Shown one piece after another: positions 17,412 to 25,802 of a stretch of 64,000 nucleotides of DNA (the stretch's first letter is position 1; each line of letters starts with the position of its first letter). Position numbers and translations under genes: made by a program. The notes under the pieces were generated by a model, which had not been told where the DNA came from, did not search any database, and saw nothing but the letters and a program-made list of their open reading frames with translations. The stretch is from Flavobacterium sp. KJJ (GTDB taxonomy: Bacteria > Bacteroidota > Bacteroidia > Flavobacteriales > Flavobacteriaceae), in contig NZ_JARP01000002.1 of NCBI RefSeq assembly GCF_000708595.2, forward strand, positions 62,001 to 126,000. Direction: 5' to 3'.

Positions 17412-19805
17412 ATGAAAAAAAACCCCACCTCAATTCTTGCTTTCATTTGTGTCTTAGCAATACTCGGCATTATTTATGCCACTATGATGCCTCAATATAT
17501 TTCTAAAGAAGAAGAAGCACTCGCTGAATTCTCTACAGAAAGGGCATTAAATCAAGTAGAAATTATTGCCCAAAAGCCACATTATGTGGGATCTACCAAT
17601 CATGAATTAGTTGCAAATTACTTAAAACTTGAGCTAAACCGAATTGGTTTAGAAACCTCAACTCAAGAAGGATTTACTTTAAACGATAAAGGACTTTTAG
17701 TAAAATCAAAAAATATTCTGGCCAGAATAAAAGGAACCAATAACTCAAAAGCACTTTTACTGCTTTCTCATTATGACAGTGCTCCGCATTCTTTTTCTAA
17801 AGGTGCAAGTGATGATGCTTCTGGAGTTGCTACTATACTCGAAGGAATCCGTGCATTTTTATACGCTAAACAACCTCATAAAAATGACATTATTATTTTG
17901 TTTTCTGATGCTGAAGAGTTAGGCTTAAACGGTGCCGCACTTTTCGTAAATAAACATCCTTGGGCAAAAGACGTTGGTTTGGTTATCAATTTTGAAGCAA
18001 GAGGTTCTTCTGGGCCAAGTTACATGCTGATGGAAACCAACAAAGGAAATAAAGAGCTCGTTAAAGAATTCAGTAAAGCAAAAGCAGCTTATCCTGTTTC
18101 AAATTCGTTGATGTACAGTATTTACAAAATGCTTCCAAACGATACTGATTTAACCGTTTTTAGAAAACAAGGAAACATTCAGGGATTCAATTTTGCCTTT
18201 ATAGACGGACATTACAATTACCACACACAGCAAGACGACGTACAGCATTTAAACAAAATGACTCTTGCGCATCAGGGAACGTATTTAATGCCTTTATTAA
18301 AATATTTTTCGAATATCGATTTAAACGCAACAGATTCTACACAAGACGATGTTTATTTTAGTGTTCCGTTTTCTTTTATAAGTTATCCCTTTACATGGGT
18401 TATGCCAATGACAATTATTGCGTTAGGATTATTGATTCTTTTCATTTTTATTGGAAAAGCAAAACACATGATCACTTTCAGAGAAATTTTCAGAGGTTTT
18501 GTGCCACTTTTCGGTTCTTTGATAATTGCCGGATTGGTTACTTTTTTAGGATGGAAAATAGTTTTAGAAGCTTATCCTCAATATTCTGATTTACTAAACG
18601 GATTTACTTATAACGGCCATGCTTATATTGGAGCGTTTGTAACGTTAAGCATTGCTATTTGTTTTGCGTTTTATCATCATTTCTCTGAAACAAGAGCGAC
18701 AATGAATCATTTTGTATCGCCATTATTGCTTTGGATTGTCATTAATACTTTTTTAGCGAATAATTTAACAGGTGCTGGTTTCTTAATTATACCTGTTTAT
18801 TTCGGAGTTATTTTATTCGGAATTTATGTTTTGACTTCACATTACAGTCTTGGCTTAAACTTAATATTAAGTATTCCGGCTTTGGCTATTATAGCGCCAT
18901 TTATCGTAATGTTCCCTATTGGGTTAGGATTAAAAATACTTTTTGGAAGCGCAATTTTGACGGTTTTGCTCTTCGGATTATTACTTCCAATATTTGGAGC
19001 TTTTATTAAAAAGGGAAGTTGGACTATGCTGTTTTTTGCATTTTCACTAGCCTTTTTCATCTATGCCGGTTACAATTCTGGCTACGAACCTGGCAAAGCA
19101 AAATCAAATAGTTTGTTATACGTTTATAATGCAAACACAAACTCTGCAGTTTGGACTACTTATGATGTTAATTTAGACGAATGGACTAGAACTTATTTAG
19201 GTGACAAAAATCAAAAAGCAGTTGGTTTAAATAGTCTGCCAATAGCGAGCAAATACAATTCAAGTTTTACGTACAGTGCGATCGCGCCAGTTGTAGATGT
19301 TCCTAAGCCGACAATTGCTTTCTTAAAAGACAGCGTAATAGGAAATAATAGATATCTAAAAATAAAAATTACGCCAAATCGAAAAGTTAATCGTTACGAC
19401 ATTTTTGCCAATCCTAAAATGACGTTTTTCAACTTTAAGGCAAACGGCGTTTCAACTTCAGGCGAAAAAGGAAATCGCCTGGAACGAGAAGGAATGAAAA
19501 TTCTATGCTATTATGTAGTTGGAAATGAGCCTTTGGTCCTAGATTTCTACATCAACAAATCATCTGTTTTTGATATGGATTTAATCGAAAGTTCTTTCGA
19601 TTTGATGACTAATCCATTGTTTCAAATCAAACCAAGAAGCGACTGGATGATGCCAACGCCATTTGTTTTGAATGATGCTGTTTTAATTCATCAAAAAATA
19701 AAAAAATATACAGCGCCAGTAACGCCGCTTGCACCAGCAGCAGTGGCAAAAGACAGTGCTATTATTGCAAAAGACAGCTTAATATCACCTGTTAAGCCTC
19801 AATAA
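17412..19805 (+). CDS. M28 family membrane-bound aminopeptidase
   Basis: The 797-residue protein begins with one membrane span (residues 7-26). It then has an M28 di-zinc peptidase domain with H120 in LSHYDS, the bridging Asp near D134 in KGASDDASGVA, the catalytic Glu pair E168/E169 in SDAEELG, a Glu in NFEARG near residue 205, and the last His in DGHYNYHTQQDD. A block of eight or more membrane spans follows (about 325-570), then a soluble C-terminal domain. The arrangement resembles Fxna/Pfaff-type ER peptidases. An ATG at 17382 inside the previous gene would add ten residues, but 17412 is the better start. The active site should be periplasmic. Confidence 0.9.
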   Translation: MKKNPTSILAFICVLAILGIIYATMMPQYISKEEEALAEFSTERALNQVEIIAQKPHYVGSTNHELVANYLKLELNRIGLETSTQEGFTLNDKGLLVKSKNILARIKGTNNSKALLLLSHYDSAPHSFSKGASDDASGVATILEGIRAFLYAKQPHKNDIIILFSDAEELGLNGAALFVNKHPWAKDVGLVINFEARGSSGPSYMLMETNKGNKELVKEFSKAKAAYPVSNSLMYSIYKMLPNDTDLTVFRKQGNIQGFNFAFIDGHYNYHTQQDDVQHLNKMTLAHQGTYLMPLLKYFSNIDLNATDSTQDDVYFSVPFSFISYPFTWVMPMTIIALGLLILFIFIGKAKHMITFREIFRGFVPLFGSLIIAGLVTFLGWKIVLEAYPQYSDLLNGFTYNGHAYIGAFVTLSIAICFAFYHHFSETRATMNHFVSPLLLWIVINTFLANNLTGAGFLIIPVYFGVILFGIYVLTSHYSLGLNLILSIPALAIIAPFIVMFPIGLGLKILFGSAILTVLLFGLLLPIFGAFIKKGSWTMLFFAFSLAFFIYAGYNSGYEPGKAKSNSLLYVYNANTNSAVWTTYDVNLDEWTRTYLGDKNQKAVGLNSLPIASKYNSSFTYSAIAPVVDVPKPTIAFLKDSVIGNNRYLKIKITPNRKVNRYDIFANPKMTFFNFKANGVSTSGEKGNRLEREGMKILCYYVVGNEPLVLDFYINKSSVFDMDLIESSFDLMTNPLFQIKPRSDWMMPTPFVLNDAVLIHQKIKKYTAPVTPLAPAAVAKDSAIIAKDSLISPVKPQ

Positions 19806-19843
19806 ATTAATTTCATTGAATAATAAACGTTTATAATTTTAAT

Positions 19844-20716
19844 ATGAAGAATAAATTCCTGCTTTTTATAGCAATTGCAAGCTTTCCAACCTTATATGCG
19901 CAAGCTGTCGAAGAGAAAATAGCAACTAAATCGTGCGATTGCTTAAGTAAAAGTTCAGGAATAATTACCGAAAATGCTTTTAGAGATTGTCTAACCGCTT
20001 CAATGTCGGAAATCATATTGAATGACAAAGATCCAAAAGTGAGAGAATCGCTTAATACAGTTGAGGGAATTCAAGGCATGATTCAAAAAGTACAAGATTT
20101 AGTAATTAAAAACTGTCCGAAATTTGTACCTGAAGCACCAAAAGACAAAAGCGCCGCTTTTTATGTCAATTCTAAAAATAAAAACGCACAGAATTCGTAT
20201 ACAATTGCCAAAGATTTAATGCGCAACAAGAATTACAAAATGGCGATTGAAAGTTTACAGCTTTCCTTAAAAGAAGATCCAAATTTTGTTTTGGCGCTTG
20301 ATGATATCGCGGTTTGCTATAGACAATTAGATGATTTTGATAATGCCATAAAATATTATAAAAAATCGCTGGAAATTTTTCCAGAAGGTGATATGGCCTT
20401 AATGAATATTGGAACAGCGTATAGCTTAAAATCAGATTTTAAAACTGCTGTCGGTTATTACGAAAAACTAATCCAATATCAGCCAAATAATGCTGAGGGT
20501 TACTTTGGTGCCGGAAAAAATTATTTTCTTCTAAATGATGACGAAAAGGCGCTTGACAATATTTTTATTGCTCACATTATATATACAAGTGAAAAATCAG
20601 AATATGTAAAAGATTCTGAACAGCTTTTGGGAGCCATTTATCAAAAAATGAAATCTGAAAATAAAGAAGAGCTGTTCAAAAAAATAGCAGAAAAGAACAA
20701 CATTAAACTAGAATGA
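19844..20716 (+). CDS. Exported TPR-repeat protein
   Basis: The 290-residue protein has a signal peptide (MKNKFLLFIAIASFPTLYAQ), then a Cys-containing N-terminal region (CDCLSK...CLTASMS), and from about residue 112 at least three tetratricopeptide repeats, such as AIESLQLSLKEDPNFVLALDDIAVC and the two units after it (described here only in part). TPR arrays serve as protein-binding scaffolds; the ligand is unknown. It lies 38 bases after the M28 gene and one base before the SRPBCC gene, so a shared transcript is likely. Confidence 0.85.
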   Translation: MKNKFLLFIAIASFPTLYAQAVEEKIATKSCDCLSKSSGIITENAFRDCLTASMSEIILNDKDPKVRESLNTVEGIQGMIQKVQDLVIKNCPKFVPEAPKDKSAAFYVNSKNKNAQNSYTIAKDLMRNKNYKMAIESLQLSLKEDPNFVLALDDIAVCYRQLDDFDNAIKYYKKSLEIFPEGDMALMNIGTAYSLKSDFKTAVGYYEKLIQYQPNNAEGYFGAGKNYFLLNDDEKALDNIFIAHIIYTSEKSEYVKDSEQLLGAIYQKMKSENKEELFKKIAEKNNIKLE

Positions 20717-20717
20717 T

Positions 20718-21137
20718 ATGGCAACTAATATTTCTACAATCGTCCTGAATGCATCCAGTGAAAAAGTTTGGAAAACTTTGACACAGCCAGATCTGGTTAA
20801 ACAATGGCAATATGGAAGTGATTTGATTACTGATTGGAAAGTTGGCAATGAAATCAGGTTTAGAAATGAATGGGAAGGTCAGGTTTTCGAACAATGGGGA
20901 ACCGTTTTAGAAGTTGTTCCGAATCAGAAAATCAAATATTCTTTGTTTTTTCCAAGACCGGAATTAGAAGACAAACCAGAAAATTATTTTATTATGAGCT
21001 ATGTTTTATCTGAAGAAAATCAGAAAACCAAGCTCGAAATAATTCAGGAAGACAATCGTCCGGGCGCAGTTCAAGAAGAACCGCAAGGCGAAGAAAACCC
21101 GATTCTTCAAAGTTTAAAAGCTTTAATCGAATCTTAA
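20718..21137 (+). CDS. SRPBCC (AHSA1-type) domain protein
   Basis: The 139-residue protein fits the START-like AHSA1 group. It opens with the IVLNASSEKVWKTLTQPDLVKQW pattern (residues 7-29; only the pattern matters), followed by strands with FRNEWEGQVFEQWGTVLEV and a C-terminal helix that closes the cavity. These folds bind hydrophobic ligands or assist protein folding; many bacterial members are uncharacterised. The start is one base past the TPR stop, which implies coupled translation. Confidence 0.87.
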   Translation: MATNISTIVLNASSEKVWKTLTQPDLVKQWQYGSDLITDWKVGNEIRFRNEWEGQVFEQWGTVLEVVPNQKIKYSLFFPRPELEDKPENYFIMSYVLSEENQKTKLEIIQEDNRPGAVQEEPQGEENPILQSLKALIES

Positions 21138-21147
21138 AATTAGGTAC

Positions 21148-21290
21148 AAAGGTTCAGAGGTTCAGAGTCACAAAGATTAAAAAAGCACTATAAAAATAGT
21201 GCTTTTATTTTTTTAAGATATACCGAAAACCTCTGTAACTCTGAACCTTTGAACCTAACTCTGAACCTTTGAACCTTTGAACCTCTAACA
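21148..21290. repeat. GGTTCAGAG / CTCTGAACCTTTG repeat cluster
   Basis: Left of the terminator are two direct GGTTCAGAG copies (about 21151-21170). To its right, at about 21235-21288, are CTCTGAACCTTTGAACC units in the opposite orientation, two of them followed by further TTTGAACC copies. The related ACAAAGGT/TACCTTTGT vocabulary recurs near 15402, 23342, 25731, 44889 and 52975. Confidence 0.7.
21182..21217 (+). terminator. Terminator after the SRPBCC gene
   Basis: A 10-bp perfect stem (AAAAGCACTA with TAGTGCTTTT) with a 6-base loop is followed by a T-rich stretch. It is bracketed by copies of a GGTTCAGAG repeat in opposite orientations. Confidence 0.87.
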
Positions 21291-21680
21291 AGCACATTCT
21301 ATTTTTAAACCAGATTTAACCCCTTTTGTTCCTTCGGTTGCATAACCATCAAACTTCCACCACTCTATTCCGCCAATTAATTCTTTGACTTTAAAACCTA
21401 ATTTTGTCATGTTCAACGCCGCTTTTGTTGAAGCGTTACAGCCAATTCCGTCGCAATAGGTTACATACAAAATTTCTTTATCAAGATGTTGTGTACTTTC
21501 AGCCGTCATTTCGCGATGCGGTATATTAATCGCTGTTGGAATATGCTCAGCTTCAAATCCAAATGCTTTTCTTGCATCTAAAGCAATTACTTTTTCTCCG
21601 TTATTCAAGGCATCAAACAAATCTGACGGATCCATTTCAAATGCCAATTTGTTTTCATAATGTTTAATTTGTGCTTCCAT
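21285..21680 (-). CDS. Rhodanese-like domain protein
   Basis: The 131-residue protein is a single rhodanese domain. It contains the VIALDARKAFGFEAEHIPTA motif (residues 31-50) and the active-site loop TYCDGIGCNAS with the likely catalytic C76; C81 is a second cysteine in that loop. Such proteins carry a persulfide sulfur for sulfur transfer or detoxification. There is no signal peptide. It is transcribed divergently from a LysR regulator across a 145-base gap, which suggests, without proving, that the regulator controls it. Confidence 0.9.
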   Translation of the reverse strand: MEAQIKHYENKLAFEMDPSDLFDALNNGEKVIALDARKAFGFEAEHIPTAINIPHREMTAESTQHLDKEILYVTYCDGIGCNASTKAALNMTKLGFKVKELIGGIEWWKFDGYATEGTKGVKSGLKIECAC

Positions 21681-21825
21681 GTTTTTAGTTTTTATGATTT
21701 TGTTTTTTCAAAAGTAATGCAGCCATAACTCCCATAAAAACGAAAAGAATTCATCAACTTGATTACTTTTTTTCATAGAAAAGCCATTCTAAAATTTTGT
21801 TCCTTTGTATACTAATTCTCAAAAA

Positions 21826-22728
21826 ATGGAAATACGTCATTTACGATTAATAAAAGCAATTGTTGAAGAAGGTAGCATTACCAAAGCGATTGACAAATTG
21901 CATTTGACGCAATCAGCTTTGAGTCACCAACTTAAAGAAGCTGAATATCAATTGGGAACTGCTATTTTTTTGAGAACCAACAAAAAGCTGGTTTTGACAA
22001 AAGCTGGCGAAAAAATCTATGAATTGGCTAATGAAATTCTAGACAAACTTTCGCAAACTGAAACTCAGATTAAACAAATGGTTTTTGGAGAACATGGCGA
22101 AATCAGAATTAGCACCGAATGTTTTTCAAGTTACCATTGGCTTCCTTCGGTTATGAAGCAGTTTCATTTGCTGTATCCGAATGTTGATTTAAAAATTGTG
22201 ACCGAAGCCACTCATATGCCGCTGCAAAAATTACTTGAAAACACAATTGATATTGCGATTATCAGCGATCAGATTAATGATAATAACATCAAATATTTAG
22301 AACTTTTTCAGGACGAAGTTGTTATGGCCGTTTCTGAAAATCATGCTTGGACGAACAAAAAGTATGTCGTTGCTGAAGATTTTATAAACGAACATTTGCT
22401 AATTCACTCACTTCCGATGGAAACCGTAACAATTCATCAGTTTGTTTTGGCTCCAGCCAAAGTAACTCCCAAAAAAATAACGGCATTACCGCTGACCGAA
22501 GCTTCTCTAGAAATGGTTAAGGCTGATATGGGCGTGATGTCTATGGCTAAATGGGCATTGTTGCCACATTTAAAAAACAATCCCATAAAAGCGATTAAAA
22601 TTGGTAAAAACGGTTTAAAAAGAAAACATTTTATTGCAGTTAGAGACAATCAGGAATATCCGGCTTATTTTCATCATTTTATAACTTTTTTACAAACCGA
22701 AATCAACTTGCAATGGAATATACAATAA
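21826..22728 (+). CDS. LysR family transcriptional regulator
   Basis: The 300-residue protein has an N-terminal LysR helix-turn-helix (EIRHLRLIKAIVEEGSITKA through LTQSALSHQL, residues 2-43) and a C-terminal periplasmic-binding-like effector domain from about residue 90. A TTG at 21805 would add seven residues; the ATG at 21826 is preferred because LysR proteins normally begin just before this helix. The effector region resembles the MetR subgroup, but this is a weak impression. It is divergent from the rhodanese gene and overlaps the next gene by 16 bases. Confidence 0.92.
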   Translation: MEIRHLRLIKAIVEEGSITKAIDKLHLTQSALSHQLKEAEYQLGTAIFLRTNKKLVLTKAGEKIYELANEILDKLSQTETQIKQMVFGEHGEIRISTECFSSYHWLPSVMKQFHLLYPNVDLKIVTEATHMPLQKLLENTIDIAIISDQINDNNIKYLELFQDEVVMAVSENHAWTNKKYVVAEDFINEHLLIHSLPMETVTIHQFVLAPAKVTPKKITALPLTEASLEMVKADMGVMSMAKWALLPHLKNNPIKAIKIGKNGLKRKHFIAVRDNQEYPAYFHHFITFLQTEINLQWNIQ

Positions 22729-23162
22729 GAAACTGCGAAGTGGCTGATTTGCCTAAGCTCGTTGTTTTATGCCAAAAACATGCTGCATACGAAAAAGCTT
22801 CTTTTTCTCCAGAAGGAAAACAAGAACTTTTAGAAAAAGCATTATTTGATGAACATCCGAAATTATATTGCTTGGTTGTTGCCACGGATAAGGACATTTT
22901 AGGCTACGTTTCATATACTTTTGACTTTTCAACGTGGGACGCTGGAACTTTTATTTACATGGATTGTCTGTTTTTGGAAGAAAGCGCCAGAAGTTTTGGA
23001 ATTGGGGAAGTTTTAATTGAAAAACTAAAACAAATTGGTATTGCCAAAAATTGCATCAACATACAATGGCAAACGCCTGAATTTAACGAAAGAGCCATTA
23101 AATTTTATAATAGAATTGGCGCAAAAGGAAAAGACAAAGTTCGGTTTACTTTGAATTTGTGA
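22713..23162 (+). CDS. GNAT family N-acetyltransferase
   Basis: The 149-residue protein is a compact GNAT domain similar to diamine or thialysine acetyltransferases. It opens with YTIRNCEVADLPKLVVLC, has an acidic strand (YMDCLFLEESARSFGIG) leading into the acetyl-CoA loop near residues 85-96, and ends with IQWQTPEFNERAIKFYNRIGA, the usual last helix and strand. The target amine is unknown. Its start lies inside the last 16 bases of the LysR gene, so translation is probably coupled. Confidence 0.9.
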   Translation: MEYTIRNCEVADLPKLVVLCQKHAAYEKASFSPEGKQELLEKALFDEHPKLYCLVVATDKDILGYVSYTFDFSTWDAGTFIYMDCLFLEESARSFGIGEVLIEKLKQIGIAKNCINIQWQTPEFNERAIKFYNRIGAKGKDKVRFTLNL

Positions 23163-23207
23163 TATAACTAAAACAAGAGTTATTTAATCTCGCAAAGTAG
23201 CAGAGTT

Positions 23208-23309
23208 TTGTCATCCTGAGGAACGAAGGATCGCACTTGAAACTCGACAACGATTGGCGATTTAGTATGCGGAGCTACTTGTGTGATCCTTCGTTCCTCA
23301 GGATGACAA
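23208..23309. repeat. 25-bp perfect inverted repeat element
   Basis: The 25-base arms at 23208-23232 and 23285-23309 are perfect reverse complements, with core GTCATCCTGAGGAACGAAGG and its complement. They enclose 52 bases. The arms extend imperfectly for several more bases inward. I recognise this core as a recurrent intergenic repeat in Bacteroidota genomes. Confidence 0.85.
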
Positions 23310-23341
23310 GTTTGTGTACATAATCCTAACTTTGCTCCTTC

Positions 23342-23410
23342 ACCTTTGTACCTTTGTACCTTTGTACCTTTTGTACCTTTTGTATCTTTTGTATCTTTTG
23401 TATCTTTTCA
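23342..23410. repeat. Tandem CCTTTGTA / TCTTTTGTA repeat
   Basis: About eight units of 8-9 bases run head to tail: three or four CCTTTGTA units, then CCTTTTGTA and TCTTTTGTA units. They end 15 bases before the start codon at 23426. Translated in frame they give a spurious Cys/Phe/Ile-rich N-terminus, which is why the upstream TTG start is rejected. Confidence 0.85.
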
Positions 23411-23425
23411 CCTAAAAAACAAAAA

Positions 23426-24250
23426 ATGAGCAAAATAAGCATATTAGGATGTGGTTGGCTAGGTTTGCCTTTAGCAAAAAAATTAATTGAAAATGGACAT
23501 TCGGTAAACGGATCAACTACTTCGGAAAATAAACTTTCTGTTTTAAAAGACGCTGGAATAAATCCATTTTTGGTTGTGCTTGAAAGTGAATCTGTTTCAG
23601 AAAACATAAATGATTTTTTAGGTGAAAACGAAATCTTAATCATTGATATTCCACCGAAATTGCGCGGAAATAATGCAGATTCTTCAAGTTCATTACAAAA
23701 AATATTTGTACAAAAAATTCAAACCTTGATTCCATTTATTGAGCAATCAAGTATAAAAAAAGTGCTTTTTGTTAGTTCGACTTCTGTTTATGGAGATGAC
23801 AACGAATGGGTTACAGAAAAAACGATTCCCAATCCAGAAACTGAAAGTGGCAAGCAATTGCTTTTGGCAGAAGCTATTCTTCAAAAAAATAAAAACTTCG
23901 ACACTACTATTTTACGTTTTGGAGGTTTAATTGGCGAAGACCGTCATCCTGTAAAGTTCTTAGCCGGAAAAGAAAATCTTGAAAATCCAGATGCGCCTGT
24001 CAACTTAATTCATCAAAATGATTGTGTCAGAATCATTGAAGAAATCATTAACAGATCAAAATGGAATGAAGTTTTTAATGCTGTTGCGCCTTTTCATCCC
24101 ACAAGAGAGGACTATTATACGCAAAAAGCGAAATTGCAAAATCTTGATTTACCGAGATTCAACTCTGAAAAATCGAATGTCAAAAAAACCATTTCAAGCG
24201 AAAAGTTAGAATCTGATTTAAATTTTCAATTTACGTTAGATAAGTATTAA
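23426..24250 (+). CDS. NAD(P)-binding SDR/epimerase-like protein (YeeZ type)
   Basis: The 274-residue protein has a Rossmann fold: ISILGCGWLGLPLAKKLIENG near residues 4-24 (Gly-rich dinucleotide loop), and VSSTSVYGDDNEW near residue 120, the extended-SDR pattern of Ser-Thr-x-Tyr-Gly. It resembles E. coli YeeZ, an uncharacterised relative of sugar-nucleotide epimerases. A longer frame begins at 23354 but crosses the tandem repeat, so the ATG at 23426 is used. It appears to be a single gene. Confidence 0.85.
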   Translation: MSKISILGCGWLGLPLAKKLIENGHSVNGSTTSENKLSVLKDAGINPFLVVLESESVSENINDFLGENEILIIDIPPKLRGNNADSSSSLQKIFVQKIQTLIPFIEQSSIKKVLFVSSTSVYGDDNEWVTEKTIPNPETESGKQLLLAEAILQKNKNFDTTILRFGGLIGEDRHPVKFLAGKENLENPDAPVNLIHQNDCVRIIEEIINRSKWNEVFNAVAPFHPTREDYYTQKAKLQNLDLPRFNSEKSNVKKTISSEKLESDLNFQFTLDKY

Positions 24251-24349
24251 ACCATATAATTGATATAAGTTCATTTAAATCTAACATTGCGGGATTAACA
24301 GTAAATTCCGAAACCTTAAATTTACTTACACTACTTTTATGGTTTAAAA

Positions 24350-24400
24350 CAAAAACTTTGCGAACTTTGCGATAAACCTTAGTGCCTTTGCGGTTAAAAA
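24350..24400. repeat. ACTTTGCGA-type repeat upstream of ogt
   Basis: The 51 bases ahead of the ogt start contain ACTTTGCGAACTTTGCGA in direct repeat, then CCTTTGCGGTTAA. These match the arms of the inverted repeat at 55572-55667 and part of the 4065-4207 stretch. Confidence 0.65.
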
Positions 24401-24877
24401 ATGGAAACAGTTTACATCAATTCACCTTTAGGAATCACCAAAATCATTGGAGACGAAAACGGTATTGCTGTTATTTCTGTTTCGGATGTTGGTTTAAACG
24501 AAGTTTCTAAAGAAATTCCAGAAGTTTTAAAAGAAGCTGTTTTCCAGTTAAATGAATATTTCGAAGGCAAAAGAACCGATTTCGATTTAAGGCTAAATCC
24601 AAAAGGCACAGAATTCCAGCAGAAAGTATGGAAATCTTTATTGGAGATTCCGTACGGGAAAACGGTAAGTTATATGGACCAAACCAAAAAACTGGGCGAT
24701 ATAAAAGCAATCCGCGCGGTTGCTTCCGCAAATGGAAAAAATCCGCTTTGGATTGTAGTTCCGTGTCATCGTGTTATTGGTACAAACGGATCCTTAACAG
24801 GTTACGCCGGTGGCTTGTCCCGCAAAAAATGGCTGCTCGAGCATGAAAATCCAAGTACACAGCAGAGTTTGTTTTAA
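24401..24877 (+). CDS. ogt: Methylated-DNA--protein-cysteine methyltransferase
   Basis: The 158-residue protein repairs O6-alkylguanine by moving the alkyl group to its own cysteine, C122 in the signature PCHRVIG. The C-terminal DNA-binding domain (GTEFQQKVWKSLLEIPYGKT onward) carries the helix-turn-helix, and the N-terminal part is the ribonuclease-H-like domain typical of Ogt/MGMT. The length is normal for a stand-alone enzyme without the Ada N-terminal regulator. It is a single gene, with a 127-base gap to the exonuclease gene. Confidence 0.95.
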   Translation: METVYINSPLGITKIIGDENGIAVISVSDVGLNEVSKEIPEVLKEAVFQLNEYFEGKRTDFDLRLNPKGTEFQQKVWKSLLEIPYGKTVSYMDQTKKLGDIKAIRAVASANGKNPLWIVVPCHRVIGTNGSLTGYAGGLSRKKWLLEHENPSTQQSLF

Positions 24878-25004
24878 AACACAAATTTCACAGATTTGCA
24901 CGAATTAAAATTATAGCTTTATATTTACAAAACAGAAGATTCTATATAATTGTTTTACTCAAAACAGCTGTGCTATTAGTGTAATCTGTGTTTAAATTAA
25001 AAAT

Positions 25005-25718
25005 ATGATTGAAAAAATAAATCTTAATAATATCCTGTTCTTAGATATTGAAACCGTTCCCGAAGAAGAAAATTTCAACTTGCTTGACGCGGAAATGCAA
25101 TCGCTTTGGGATCATAAAACACAATATCAGCGAAAAGACGATTTTACGCCAGAAGAATTCTATGACCGCGCCGGAATTTGGGCAGAGTTCGGAAAAATTA
25201 TTTGTATTTCTGTTGGGTATTTCACCATCAAAGGCGATATTCGAAATTTTAGAGTTACTTCCTTTTTTGGAGAAGAAAAAAAGATTTTAAAAGACTTTAA
25301 TAATCTGCTGAATAATCATTTTAATCAACCTCAACATTTGTTGTGCGGGCATAATGCGAAAGAATTTGATATCCCGTTTATTGCACGCCGTATGATTATC
25401 AACCAAATTGCAATTCCAGACAAACTGAATTTATTCGGCAAAAAACCTTGGGAAATTCCGCATTTGGATACTTTAGAGTTATGGAAGTTTGGCGATTACA
25501 AACATTTTACTTCTTTGAAACTGTTGACAAAGATTCTCGGCATCCCATCGCCAAAAGGCGATATTGACGGAAGTCAGGTTGCACATGTTTTTTACGTCGA
25601 AAAAGATATTGACCGAATTGTAACTTATTGTGAAAAAGATACAATTGCTGTGGCACAGATTTTTCTTCGCTTGCGCAGAGAACATTTACTGATTGATGAA
25701 GAGATTATTCATGTATGA
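25005..25718 (+). CDS. PolB-like 3'-5' exonuclease
   Basis: The 237-residue protein is a DEDD-type exonuclease related to the proofreading domain of family B polymerases (PF10108 group). It has Exo I LFLDIETVPEE near residues 12-22 (Asp and Glu metal ligands), Exo II CGHNAKEFDIPFIARR near residue 115, and Exo III YCEKDTIAVAQIF near residue 207. It has no polymerase domain. It probably trims DNA or RNA 3' ends in repair or turnover. It is close to ogt and the AlkZ-like gene, but each seems to be its own unit. Confidence 0.9.
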   Translation: MIEKINLNNILFLDIETVPEEENFNLLDAEMQSLWDHKTQYQRKDDFTPEEFYDRAGIWAEFGKIICISVGYFTIKGDIRNFRVTSFFGEEKKILKDFNNLLNNHFNQPQHLLCGHNAKEFDIPFIARRMIINQIAIPDKLNLFGKKPWEIPHLDTLELWKFGDYKHFTSLKLLTKILGIPSPKGDIDGSQVAHVFYVEKDIDRIVTYCEKDTIAVAQIFLRLRREHLLIDEEIIHV

Positions 25719-25802
25719 GTTTTTTTAAGTTACAAAGGCGCAAAGATGCAGCGGTACAAAGGTTAGCTCCTTTAAAATTCCAGAATTTAAATTGTTTAGA
25801 AA

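Noticed and set aside
23208..23410. CRISPR-like array of repeats
   Set aside because: The repeats are either one inverted pair or short 8-9 base tandem units without unique spacers, so they do not form an array, and no cas genes are present.
23354..23425. N-terminal extension of the YeeZ-like protein with Cys-Thr-Phe and Cys-Ile-Phe units
   Set aside because: It is a translated tandem DNA repeat upstream of a good ATG at 23426 that opens straight into the Rossmann fold.
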